Assembly: GCF_007754155.1 (NCBI RefSeq)
Contig: NZ_CP037423.1
Span: 3,162,001 to 3,226,000 of the forward strand
Source: Stieleria neptunia
GTDB taxonomy: Bacteria > Planctomycetota > Planctomycetia > Pirellulales > Pirellulaceae
DNA length: 64,000 bases
Reading direction: 5' to 3'
Shown here: positions 1 to 7,891 of the stretch, in pieces
Layout: each line of letters starts with the position of its first letter
Numbering within the stretch: the first letter of the stretch is position 1
Notes under the pieces: model-generated
Databases searched by the model: none
What the model was told of the DNA's origin: nothing
Seen by the model: only the letters and a program-made list of their open reading frames with translations
Position numbers and translations under genes: made by a program

Positions 1-937
1 CCTCGCGTGCTTCGGGAATGTCTTGCGGCAACAGTAAGCGGATCGACGTGTCGTCACTTCCGATGCAGCTGTCGGTGCGAACCAAGTCAGCAAGCCACTG
101 CACGAACGGCCGGAGCACGCGTTCGGCAGCTTCTTGAAGGTTTAGTAGCGTACTGCGTGAAAGGTAAAGGCCGCACTCGGCGAACATGTCCTCTTGACGA
201 TAGATCGGCAGATGGTAGCCAAGTCGATTGGCAATGACCGAGGCAGCGAATGAGGTGTCGTAGCGATCGCCTTGAATCAGCGCCGCGGGGCGTGGGGCCT
301 GCAAAATACCGGCGCGGGGATCCTCCGGGTGAACGTACTTGGGGAAGATCTTTCGAATGATATAGGCCGCACCCCGGGTGAAGTGTGCCGATTCGACCAC
401 GTCTTCTCCGATCCGCACCAAGCCTTCTTTTTCTTCGTCGCTTAAGTCGACAATCACTTCCTTGCGCGGCAGGCTGTCGGGAAAACGCTCTTCACGCTTG
501 CGTCGCTTGGGCGGCTTGTTGCGTTTGCCGGCTCGATCATTTTCTTCGATCGCCTGCTTGATGCCTTCACGAGCGTCGTCGATTTCTGCTTGACTGGCGA
601 ATTCGAACTTCAGCTGGTCGTCGTCTTCAAAGCGTTCGCTCTGGCGGCCAAAGATGCGACGGATCAAAGCGTCGAGTTCGTCTTGCTTTTTGGAGAGTTG
701 CTTTCGTAAGTCCTCGTTCTTCGATTCAAGGTCCTCTTTGGCCGCAGCGAGTGACTTGGCGTCTTGGACGAGAGACTCGTTGGTGGTAGCAAGCGATTGG
801 TTGTTTACAGCGAGTGAATCGACTTTGTTGGTGAGTGACGCATTGGTGGCAGCAAGCGATTCATTGACGGACTCAAGCGTGCTGTTTTTCGCACGCAGGG
901 CTTCGATTTCGCGTTGAAGTTGCTTGAGCTTGTCCAT
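1..937 (-). CDS. tnpC: IS66 transposase TnpC, C-terminus outside window
   Basis: The reading frame is open from an ATG at 937 to the window edge (about 312 residues), so the catalytic C-terminal half is not visible. The first 90 residues form a coiled coil rich in Glu, Lys and Ser (start MDKLKQLQREIEALRAKN). Then come the IRRIFGRQSERF segment typical of IS66 TnpC and a Lys/Arg-rich stretch. The part before the edge ends in SDDTSIRLLLP, the beginning of the DDE transposase domain. TnpC is the IS66 transposase proper. An intrinsic terminator lies between tnpB and this start. Identification is firm from order and motifs; only the end is missing. Confidence 0.92.
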   Translation of the reverse strand, partial: MDKLKQLQREIEALRAKNSTLESVNESLAATNASLTNKVDSLAVNNQSLATTNESLVQDAKSLAAAKEDLESKNEDLRKQLSKKQDELDALIRRIFGRQSERFEDDDQLKFEFASQAEIDDAREGIKQAIEENDRAGKRNKPPKRRKREERFPDSLPRKEVIVDLSDEEKEGLVRIGEDVVESAHFTRGAAYIIRKIFPKYVHPEDPRAGILQAPRPAALIQGDRYDTSFAASVIANRLGYHLPIYRQEDMFAECGLYLSRSTLLNLQEAAERVLRPFVQWLADLVRTDSCIGSDDTSIRLLLPQDIPEARE

Positions 938-994
938 GTACAGAAGACTAAAAGCTTCTCGAAATCGCGCAATAGCAAATCACCGTCTGGGCAA

Positions 995-1032
995 GAAAAA
1001 AAGCAAGTTTTCTTCGCCGAAGAAAACTTGCT
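995..1032 (-). terminator. Rho-independent terminator between tnpB and tnpC
   Basis: A perfect 14 bp stem (AGCAAGTTTTCTTC with its complement) with a 3-base loop spans 1002-1032. On the minus strand it is followed by a run of Ts (plus-strand A run at about 995-1002). It lies after tnpB (ends 1070) and before tnpC (starts 937), so it should limit read-through into the transposase gene. The second IS66 has an unrelated hairpin in the same place. Confidence 0.8.
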
Positions 1033-1069
1033 CCCAAGTGTGGTCCGTCGTCACTGCTTCCGCGGCAGC

Positions 1070-1417
1070 TTACGCTGCCTTGAGCCGTTTACGTCTCTTG
1101 GCATTTTCGATTGAGATTCCACCAAGCAGCATCGCCAAGTCGGCTGCGTCGAGCTTGACGCTCGCCTCGCCATCTTGCCTGATTCTTTCAAAGGTGCCTT
1201 GCTCCAGACTTTTGTACCACACCGCCATTCCATCGCGGTCCCAATAGAGTGCTTTGAGTTTGTCCTGGCGTCGATTGATAAACAGGAACAAGCTTCCGTC
1301 ATTTGGCGTTTTGCCTAGCTCGTTTCGCACGATGCCAGCCAGGCCCGAGAAACTCTTTCGCATGTCGGTCGGCTTGGCGTAGAGAAAAATGCCGCCAGTG
1401 GTTGGTAGCGCGATCAT
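1070..1417 (-). CDS. tnpB: IS66 accessory protein TnpB
   Basis: A 115-residue protein of the IS66 ORF2/TnpB family, needed with TnpA and TnpC for transposition of IS66-type elements. Diagnostic segments are TDMRKSFSGLAGIV near the N-terminus, LFLFINRRQDKLKALYWD in the middle and the basic tail NAKRRKRLKAA. The open frame extends further upstream, but the family start MIALP at 1417 overlaps the tnpA stop (ATGA), the normal coupled arrangement, so I place the start there. Length and motifs match an intact member. Confidence 0.93.
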   Translation of the reverse strand: MIALPTTGGIFLYAKPTDMRKSFSGLAGIVRNELGKTPNDGSLFLFINRRQDKLKALYWDRDGMAVWYKSLEQGTFERIRQDGEASVKLDAADLAMLLGGISIENAKRRKRLKAA

Positions 1418-1743
1418 TGCTGCAACTCGCTTGGTTGTGGTGCCAACCGGTCGACGATGATCATCAGGCTGTTGGCATCGCAGGAAGCAAGCTCGATCTG
1501 CGTGCCACAGGGAAAGCGGACAGTGGTGCCGCCGATTTGGGGACGCGGCTGCTCGATCTGCACGGCAAGAAACGCGTCGCTCTGATCGGCGTCGCCCTGC
1601 AGCCTTTGTCGCCATCGATAAAACGATGCGGTGGAGACTCCGTGCAAATCGCAAAATTCGGAGACCGCAAGATCGGACTGTTCGTGAAGTTGGATCAGCC
1701 GCGACCAACGTTGGCGAACGGCGGGGTCTGGCAAGCGAACCAT
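1414..1743 (-). CDS. tnpA: IS66 accessory protein TnpA (ORF1)
   Basis: A 109-residue IS66 ORF1 protein with an N-terminal helix-turn-helix: after MVRLPDPAVRQRW it reads SEFCDLHGVSTASFYRWRQR, the usual TnpA pattern. It probably binds the element ends. I use the ATG at 1743 because AGGAGG lies six bases upstream of it. A longer in-frame start at 1776 would include the element's terminal region. The stop overlaps the tnpB start by four bases. Confidence 0.9.
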   Translation of the reverse strand: MVRLPDPAVRQRWSRLIQLHEQSDLAVSEFCDLHGVSTASFYRWRQRLQGDADQSDAFLAVQIEQPRPQIGGTTVRFPCGTQIELASCDANSLMIIVDRLAPQPSELQQ

Positions 1744-1819
1744 GGAAACCTCCTGGTTACGTGAGTGAAAACCCACCAGCCTACGCCACGCGCCAAGAAT
1801 GGTTTCCTCGGGCGCTTAC

Positions 1820-2735
1820 CGTCGTACATGACCTGTTTGGTCAGCGTGTTGCCGTGCCAAAGATTCGGGCGGTCGATGCCGTGAAGCATTAAATTCGCCA
1901 GGGCGATCGAATACGCCTTGGCTCCCTTTTCACGGCCAAAGAACGTATCCAAACGCAGGGTGTCCAGATCATCTGATGTCGAAATCAGCTCGTTGTCCTT
2001 GCCGGCGAGGAACTCAAACGACTGGGCCAGGAATCCACCCGTGCCGCAACAGGGGTCGTAGATCGTTTCGCCGATCTTCGGCTGCACGACTTGGACGATC
2101 GCCCGGATGATTTCTCGCGGCGTGAAGAACTGACCGCCGTCGTTGTTGCGCTCGCCCATCTTCAGCAGCAAGCCTTCGTAGACCTGCGACAGCGTGAACA
2201 CGTGCGTGTCGTCGATGTTTTCGCTCGACAGATCGTGAATCTTGTCCAGCACGTCTTGCAGATTCTTCTCGGTGTCGATCTTGGTTCGGTCGACCCCCAG
2301 CATGATTTCGGCGATGACTTTTTGACGGGCCGTCGAATGGGCCTGGTCGCCGAGCTTGTGCAAGTACGGAAGCAGCTTCTCGCTGACGAAAGCGAATAAG
2401 TCACCCATCTTGCTGCCTTCGCTGGTCAGCTCGATGCGTTTGGGACCATCCGGCGCAGCCCAATCTCGCCAACGGTAGGGCGATTCAATCGACTCCGAAA
2501 ACTCTGCGCCGACCACTTCGGCGGCTTCCTCTTCGCGTTGCTCGCGTTCGTCCAGGATTCGCAAGAATAGCATCCACGTCAGTTCCGGGACGTAGTCCAT
2601 CGCGCCCTCGCAACCACCCCGTCGCATAATATCACAAATCGACTTCACGACCGAGTTGACCGATTGCTGGCCTGCCAGTGCTTTGCCGTTCCCGTTCGCT
2701 TTTCCGTTAGCCTTCGCAGCCTTTTTCTTCGCCAT
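1820..2735 (-). pseudogene. hsdM: Type I restriction-modification DNA methyltransferase HsdM, 5' fragment cut by IS66
   Basis: The first roughly 305 codons of a HsdM N6-adenine methyltransferase. The N-terminal helical domain is present (SVNSVVKSICDIMRRGG, WMLFLRILDEREQ), then the SAM-binding region with GGQFFTPREIIRAI and the motif I equivalent YDPCCGTGGFLAQ. The gene reaches HGNTLTKQVMYDG and then enters the IS66 end at 1819. The catalytic NPP(F/Y) motif, expected about 15-25 residues later, is absent, so no active methylase can be made from this piece. The start MAKKKAAKANG (2735) is chosen over an upstream in-frame ATG that overlaps hsdS. The remainder should lie beyond the left edge of the window. 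Confidence 0.9.
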
Positions 2736-2760
2736 GCTGTTGAGTGCGTCCGTATGGGTT

Positions 2761-3408
2761 TTAGAGTTGACCGCTAAAGGCTTGGCGGAGGATGGATGCG
2801 GGGAGGGCGTTGATGGCTGCGAGTTGTTTTCCGACTGCGACCTTTGCCGACTCAACACCATTCATTTGAACTCGAATCAATTTCGCAACTCGCGTTTGCT
2901 CATTGATCGACGGTGCGCAGACCTGAAAATCTTTCACGGTCGGAACATACACCGTCTTATGAATTGCTCCAGACGAGAGTGATCGTATGTAATCCCGTGA
3001 CGCCAGCAACGTGTACATTAAAAATTCAGGATGCAGTTCGGGACCGCATATCCAATTAACAAAATCTTGACTGGTTGCCATTGGTCGATTCAGGATCGTC
3101 ACATACCCGACTGATGCTGTTCTTGATAGACAAACCGTGCCCTTGGGTAGCAGTCTGGCTGAGGAATTCGCCAAACCTTCGTCGTTTGTATGCTCCAAAG
3201 TGTCATCAGCATATTGACCATCGAGCTTCCGAATATCTGGCAATGCTAGCCACGGAATATCACCGCCCCACCAATCCGGTCTCGAGCGACTGGGCGTATG
3301 CCCGCTTTCGAGCTTTGCGATCTTGTTAAGCTTGTGCCAAGTCCAACCCGTCGGCCCGGGCTTTGGGATCGGATGAATTGTCAATGGAACGATATTGGGG
3401 TTTCTCAT
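2761..3408 (-). CDS. hsdS: Type I restriction specificity subunit HsdS, half-size (one recognition domain)
   Basis: A 215-residue protein with one target-recognition domain and one conserved helical region; standard HsdS is about 400 residues with two of each. Typical segments are TGWTWHKLNKIAKLESGHTP followed by GGDIPWLALPDIRKLDG, and later ATSQDFVNWICG. The C-terminal tail is NALPASILRQAFSGQL, the usual ending of the family. A half-size subunit would have to dimerise to bind a two-part site, as seen in artificially halved HsdS proteins (inference). It ends 25 bases before the hsdM start. Because the C-terminal family ending is intact, a natural half gene is more likely than a truncation. 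Confidence 0.87.
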   Translation of the reverse strand: MRNPNIVPLTIHPIPKPGPTGWTWHKLNKIAKLESGHTPSRSRPDWWGGDIPWLALPDIRKLDGQYADDTLEHTNDEGLANSSARLLPKGTVCLSRTASVGYVTILNRPMATSQDFVNWICGPELHPEFLMYTLLASRDYIRSLSSGAIHKTVYVPTVKDFQVCAPSINEQTRVAKLIRVQMNGVESAKVAVGKQLAAINALPASILRQAFSGQL

Positions 3409-3432
3409 CTATTGCGGCTCCACAAATTGACT

Positions 3433-3852
3433 TCAAGAAAGATCAGCAGTTGGCGTTGGAACAAAGGTCGCAACCGCGGCGATCTCAAGTGCAATCAGCC
3501 GTTGCTGCGGCTTGTCGCTTGGCCACAGAGCCACGTTAACGTGATTCGGATTCCCATCCACGGGATCGGGAACCGTTTTCAGCTTTTGCCCGACGTAGCT
3601 CGCTGCAATCACGTCGCAGCGACCCATCAGAGGCTTGCTCCGTTGCTGAGCTACATCATGGCCCGCTTGCCAAACCTCCTGTTCACTGGCGTCGAGATCA
3701 CGCGTGACCGAAAGCTCATCGTAGGGATGGGGAACAAAGGCGTCGGCTTTGGGAAGCTTTGTCTCTTGGTTGACGTGGCGTTTCGTCAGAATGAATCTCG
3801 AAAGACGCTCGTTCGGGCCGACCGCAGGAACGTTATCCGGGTCCAGCATCAA
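3433..3852 (-). CDS. Unassigned small protein in the restriction locus (139 aa)
   Basis: I do not recognise a named family. The protein is soluble with no signal peptide or membrane helix. It contains LSRFILTKRHVNQ near the N-terminus, AFVPHPYDELSVTRD in the middle, then GRCDVIAASYVGQKL and HVNVALWPSDKPQQ. The alternation of charged and hydrophobic segments suggests a compact alpha/beta fold. Its start overlaps the stop of the preceding gene by four bases (ATGA), so translation is coupled. It sits with two other unassigned genes between hsdR and hsdS, so a role linked to restriction or defence is likely but unproven. Confidence 0.7.
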   Translation of the reverse strand: MMLDPDNVPAVGPNERLSRFILTKRHVNQETKLPKADAFVPHPYDELSVTRDLDASEQEVWQAGHDVAQQRSKPLMGRCDVIAASYVGQKLKTVPDPVDGNPNHVNVALWPSDKPQQRLIALEIAAVATFVPTPTADLS

Positions 3853-4337
3853 GCGACCTGCCTTATCAATCGCAAGATCGTTTCGGATACTTCGCCAAAG
3901 AATGGCTCACTGCCGCACGTTCGTCCCGGGCCGGTCAACGCCGCGTAGTGCAATTCACCGTCGGCACTCAAGCTGATCGACAAACGGCGTCGCGGGCGAC
4001 GCCCCCATTCCATCGTGACTTGGCCGTCGGGTTCAGCGCCCAGCGATGGCAGTGGACTGCCTAGGGGAAGCGACCGCAAGAATTGCTGGGCAAGGTTGAG
4101 AGAATCCCAGGTCACGGGCAAGGCATTGTAGCCATCCCAACCCGGCACCGAGCACTCATCCCAAACGTCGGCTAGCTCACCACGAATCAATGCTTCGACA
4201 CCTAATGCGGCCGACTTTTGCAGTCCGCGTTCGCATCGGGCGAGCGAATCGCGGACGAAGTTTGCCGCGCGGCTGGTTCCGTTTTCAAATGCGAGGCTCA
4301 AGGGATTTACTCCGAAGCGGGTGGTTCTGACTTCCAA
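3849..4337 (-). CDS. Unassigned protein with WDGYNALPV motif (162 aa)
   Basis: No firm family name. The sequence has an N-terminal helical part (SLARCERGLQKSAALGVEA), then VPGWDGYNALPVTWDSLNLA and a segment QVTMEWGRRPRRRLSISLS followed by DGELHYA. The last part resembles small proteins found beside TIGR04255 genes, whose C-terminus looks like a beta-sheet domain. It overlaps the end of the upstream TIGR04255-like gene by 31 bases and the downstream gene by four, so the three form one translationally linked set. Confidence 0.7.
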   Translation of the reverse strand: MEVRTTRFGVNPLSLAFENGTSRAANFVRDSLARCERGLQKSAALGVEALIRGELADVWDECSVPGWDGYNALPVTWDSLNLAQQFLRSLPLGSPLPSLGAEPDGQVTMEWGRRPRRRLSISLSADGELHYAALTGPGRTCGSEPFFGEVSETILRLIRQVA

Positions 4338-5101
4338 AGTCGGGCAGCGTCTGGGCGGATGCAGCTAAAAAATGTTTTATTCTTGATCCAACGCATTTCC
4401 CGAAGTTTTTGTTCCAACGTCTTTTCATCGTCCACGAACGGTTTGGTTGTAAACACGTCCACGTCGAGAATCAAACCGAACTTGTCTTCCGTTTCGGTCG
4501 ACGGAGGCTGAATCGTTTGAACGACGTTCATTTCGTAGGCATAGCCCGGAATCTCAAACCGGGTCTGATAAACAAACCCGCTGATTGGTAGTCCCATCGC
4601 CCTCGGGGGAGTAGGAGGCGATTCCAAAACTTGGCCTATTTCATCCATTGTATCCAATCGGATCACGTTGATGTAGCGGACACCCAAACGCTGAACTTCC
4701 GGCGGACGGGCAATGTCTCGGTAAACGTTCCACAGCCGTAATGCTTCGTCGCGAAACTTCGCCCAATCTTCGTAGGGTGCCAGCCGGCTGACCGCCAGGC
4801 CGGTTCGTGTGAATTGAGCGATGTAGCGTTTGTCACTTGATTGAAGCTGAAAACCGTGCCAGATGTGATGCTGCTGAACCGATGCCCGGTCCGGCGATAC
4901 TTCAGCTCCGACGTGCAATTCTTGCTGTTGTTTCGGGTCGGGATAATCGGGCAATCTCTGTGTTAGCTCAGAAAGCAAGGCGGCGGCTTCCAGCTTGACT
5001 TCGGGATGCGCCCGCCAGTGGATGACGGCCTCTGCAATGGGCGCACCGGGAAGGTGGTCAAAGTTTTCGTTGAAGTCGATTTTGAAAGGCGTCTGATTCA
5101 T
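4307..5101 (-). CDS. TIGR04255 family protein
   Basis: A 264-residue soluble protein resembling the sporadically distributed TIGR04255 family, whose function is not established. Typical features are the N-terminal APIAEAVIHWRA segment, WHGFQLQSSDKRYIAQFTRT in the middle, RLGVRYINVIRLD, and a C-terminal acidic strand LILDVDVFT followed by a helix ending LREMRWIKNKTFF. The gene starts 21 bases after the hsdR stop on the same strand and leads a set of three coupled genes. Members of this family often travel in accessory DNA, which fits a defence-locus role. The start is the first ATG after hsdR. Confidence 0.75.
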   Translation of the reverse strand: MNQTPFKIDFNENFDHLPGAPIAEAVIHWRAHPEVKLEAAALLSELTQRLPDYPDPKQQQELHVGAEVSPDRASVQQHHIWHGFQLQSSDKRYIAQFTRTGLAVSRLAPYEDWAKFRDEALRLWNVYRDIARPPEVQRLGVRYINVIRLDTMDEIGQVLESPPTPPRAMGLPISGFVYQTRFEIPGYAYEMNVVQTIQPPSTETEDKFGLILDVDVFTTKPFVDDEKTLEQKLREMRWIKNKTFFSCIRPDAARLWKSEPPASE

Positions 5102-5122
5102 CTGATTTTAAAACTTCATCGT

Positions 5123-7537
5123 TCAAGCCGAGAAAAGCCTCGCCTTGGTGTCCATCAATACATCAACGGGCTTGCCGACAGCTCGCAGTGCGTCGATCGG
5201 ACCTTTGGGACCAGCCGCCTTTTTGACGTCGGAAATCTCGAAAATGCTTCGGTTTTCGATGCCATCGGTGCCAGCGATCGCGAACTGGCCCACAATCGCT
5301 TCCAGTACGTCAGCGGATGTTTTGGGCAAACCCGAAAGCCAACCGGCGTGCTTGTACTGAAAAGCTTCAGCGCGTTGCGTGCGTGTTCGCGGGTCCAAAC
5401 CGTAACCGATCTCAGCTAGCACGTCATAGAGGTCGTAATCTTGTTTGTGCTCGAGTTGCTGGATCAGCATTGGTGATCGACCGGCATCGGGTAGCTTGCC
5501 AAATAATTCGCGTCGATCACTGGGTAAAATCCACAAATGCCGAAAGTCGCTGATATTGGCAACTTGCACGAGCAACCGTTGGGCGAGTTGTTGCTTGTAC
5601 GTCTGAATCGTGATCGGCATCTCAACGCCATCGACCTCGGCCAGGATCATGACACCAGCATCATTCACGACGACGTTAAACCCGGTGACACGTACCAGAG
5701 GCGGCGGTGGCGGGGTCGGTCCTGTGTTACCGCCGCCTGGATCGGGCGCAGGCGGTTTGGTCACGAACCTGGATCCGAACAGATCAGTGGCGTTGGTATA
5801 GTCGTACAAATGGAACATCAACTTGCCCGTCGCCGGGTCAATCCGCGTCCCACGACCTACCATTTGGTAGAAGACGATCGGCGAAGTGATGTATCGAAAG
5901 AAAACGACGTTCCGCAATGCGGGTACATCGACACCCGTGGTCAGCAAATCAACCGTGGTGGCAACGAAGTGACTGCGTGCTTGTCCCTTGAGCGATTTCA
6001 AGTCGTCCTTGCCGTGCGCCGACGTGCATTTGAAAGCGAAAGCGTCTAACGGCGGGCGTCCGTTCGCGGCGCACCATCGTGCGTACAAATTGTTCATCTC
6101 GATCGCGACGTCGTCTGCATGCGAATCGCGGGCACAGAAGATGATGGTCTTTTGTTCCGGGAACCCATTCGTGCCGGTCGCGCAAAGATAATTAAACAAG
6201 TCGGCGCACATTGCTTGTACACGATCGGGCAATAGCACCTTTTTTTCAAACGTATTCTTCTCGTACAACGCTTGCAGTTCATTGACGGTGATGGCGCGGC
6301 CGGTTCGGGCATCGGTGGGGTTGCGAGCGATAATGTCGGCAATCGTGATGCCGGTATTGTCAAGGTTGACTCTGCCTTTCTGAATCTTGCATAGCGCCAA
6401 ATAGCCGTCTTCCATCCCCTGCGTAATGCTGTAGTTGTAAACCGGCTCGCCAAAGTACTTCACATTGTCAGCTGTTATTTGCATGTCGCGTTTGGCTTCG
6501 ACGCTACAGTCGTCCCCGAGATCAAGTTCACGCGGAGTGGCAGTCAATCCGACTTGAACCGCGTTCGGATTGCGAGTCAGCACCGTGGACCAAGTTCCCC
6601 ATGCACTGCGGTGACACTCGTCAATGATGATGTGCGTGAAGTAGTTTTCGGGGTAGTGCTTCAGCAAGAACGAGGCTTCGTCACCTTCCTGGTCCACGTC
6701 AAGCGTTTGGTAAGTTGCGACGACGACGCGAGCATTCAATTGCGGGTTACCCGTGCTGATTTCAGCCGCTTCGTTTCCGAAAACGTTCTGCAATGCAGCA
6801 AGTCCCTGTGTCCGCAACTCGTCACGGTCACAAACGAATAAGGCTCGCCCAAGTTGCCCGGCATCGGCAATCCGTTTGAGTAGCTGGACGGCGATGAAGG
6901 TTTTTCCGGATCCAGTTGCCAATGTCAGCAACGCTCGCTTGGATTGACCAGTCTTCTCTGCCTTGGCGACTTTCTCGAACACGGCGCGAATGGCTGCGTC
7001 TTGATAGTAACGCCGGACTGACTCGCCGCCGTCATAGGGCGTTAGCAGTGGCCGAGCCGCTTCAGCTTGCAGTTCGAATCCCATGCCTTTTTCGTAGCGC
7101 GCCTGGATTTCTGCGGGCGTGGGGAAATCACTTAGCGGTTTGGCGGCAGAGGTCAGTCCTGTAAAACGATCAAATTCGACGAACATGTGCCCGTTGCTGG
7201 AGAAGACAAACGGTACGTTCATCCGCTTGCAGCGCGCGTACCCCTTGGCTTGATCCAATCCGTGGCCGGGTGGCAACGATTCTGCCTTGGCTTCGATCAA
7301 CGCGACGGCAACCGGCTGTGATCCGCCGGCCACGTTCAATCGCAAGGTGTAGTCGACAATTCCGCGTGATCGACGACGGGCAACGTCATTGACCAACTCG
7401 ATCGCCCCCGCCGTTTCTTCACGCCGGATGAAATCCTCTGTCCACCCGCGCGCATGAATCCCCGGCGTGATGAGCTTGGCGCGAGTATCGGACTCGCCGA
7501 GCGGAGGATCGTGTAGCGGCTGGCTCATGGTGCCCAA
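5123..7537 (-). CDS. hsdR: Type I restriction endonuclease subunit R
   Basis: An 804-residue motor-nuclease subunit that would translocate and cut unmodified DNA with HsdM and HsdS. The N-terminal PD-(D/E)XK nuclease core is visible as GIVDYTLRL (D62) and VALIEAKAE (E82, K84). The SF2 motor follows: Walker A TLATGSGKT (about 205-213), DECH box (306-309), VGLTATP, and the C-terminal motif QMVGRGTRIDPATGK. The reading frame is intact, but HsdR needs the methylase/specificity core, and hsdM is broken, so the complex is probably inactive. An alternative start MSQPL lies three codons downstream. The order hsdR, three extra genes, hsdS, hsdM is unusual. Confidence 0.93.
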   Translation of the reverse strand: MGTMSQPLHDPPLGESDTRAKLITPGIHARGWTEDFIRREETAGAIELVNDVARRRSRGIVDYTLRLNVAGGSQPVAVALIEAKAESLPPGHGLDQAKGYARCKRMNVPFVFSSNGHMFVEFDRFTGLTSAAKPLSDFPTPAEIQARYEKGMGFELQAEAARPLLTPYDGGESVRRYYQDAAIRAVFEKVAKAEKTGQSKRALLTLATGSGKTFIAVQLLKRIADAGQLGRALFVCDRDELRTQGLAALQNVFGNEAAEISTGNPQLNARVVVATYQTLDVDQEGDEASFLLKHYPENYFTHIIIDECHRSAWGTWSTVLTRNPNAVQVGLTATPRELDLGDDCSVEAKRDMQITADNVKYFGEPVYNYSITQGMEDGYLALCKIQKGRVNLDNTGITIADIIARNPTDARTGRAITVNELQALYEKNTFEKKVLLPDRVQAMCADLFNYLCATGTNGFPEQKTIIFCARDSHADDVAIEMNNLYARWCAANGRPPLDAFAFKCTSAHGKDDLKSLKGQARSHFVATTVDLLTTGVDVPALRNVVFFRYITSPIVFYQMVGRGTRIDPATGKLMFHLYDYTNATDLFGSRFVTKPPAPDPGGGNTGPTPPPPPLVRVTGFNVVVNDAGVMILAEVDGVEMPITIQTYKQQLAQRLLVQVANISDFRHLWILPSDRRELFGKLPDAGRSPMLIQQLEHKQDYDLYDVLAEIGYGLDPRTRTQRAEAFQYKHAGWLSGLPKTSADVLEAIVGQFAIAGTDGIENRSIFEISDVKKAAGPKGPIDALRAVGKPVDVLMDTKARLFSA

Positions 7538-7891
7538 GAATCAGAGGAACTGCAGTGAAAGGCAGTATAGCTGAGCGATGAATGGGCAATAGGTCGGCGT
7601 CATTTTTGATCTAATCTGCTCCGTTCCCTACTGCGGCAAAATGTCAAGGAAAATAGACTGATATGGGCATGCAGAGGTGTGGAATGGGCGGTTTCAAGAT
7701 GAACCGCGACACCTTTCCTCGGTTGACGGGGACCTCGGCCACATATTGTTGGCCAAATTATCGCCTTGTTCAGTCTGACTTTCACTCCATTGGAACGGGG
7801 CGCCGAAATTTCGAACGTTCCCGTTCCGCGAGATTATCCAAAATTCCAATTTGCTGATGATTGAGCAGCTACGAAGAATGTGCGGACAGCA
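7538..7891. other. Intergenic gap, no gene seen
   Basis: A 354-base space between hsdR and the DUF1016 nuclease gene, both on the minus strand. The short open frames here have no recognisable features. It should contain the hsdR promoter on the minus strand, but I cannot point to a convincing one. Confidence 0.5.

Larger units (their letters stand above)
1..1819 (-). mobile_element. IS66-family insertion sequence, left end outside window
   Basis: The element holds three minus-strand genes in IS66 order (tnpA, tnpB, tnpC). Its end nearest tnpA lies at 1819: read on the minus strand it begins GTAAGCGCCCG, the usual IS66 terminal start. It sits inside hsdM. The adjacent 8 bases (CGTCGTAC, 1820-1827) are the expected target duplication, but the other end is outside the window so this cannot be verified. 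It differs from the second IS66 copy in this window, so it arrived independently. Confidence 0.9.
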
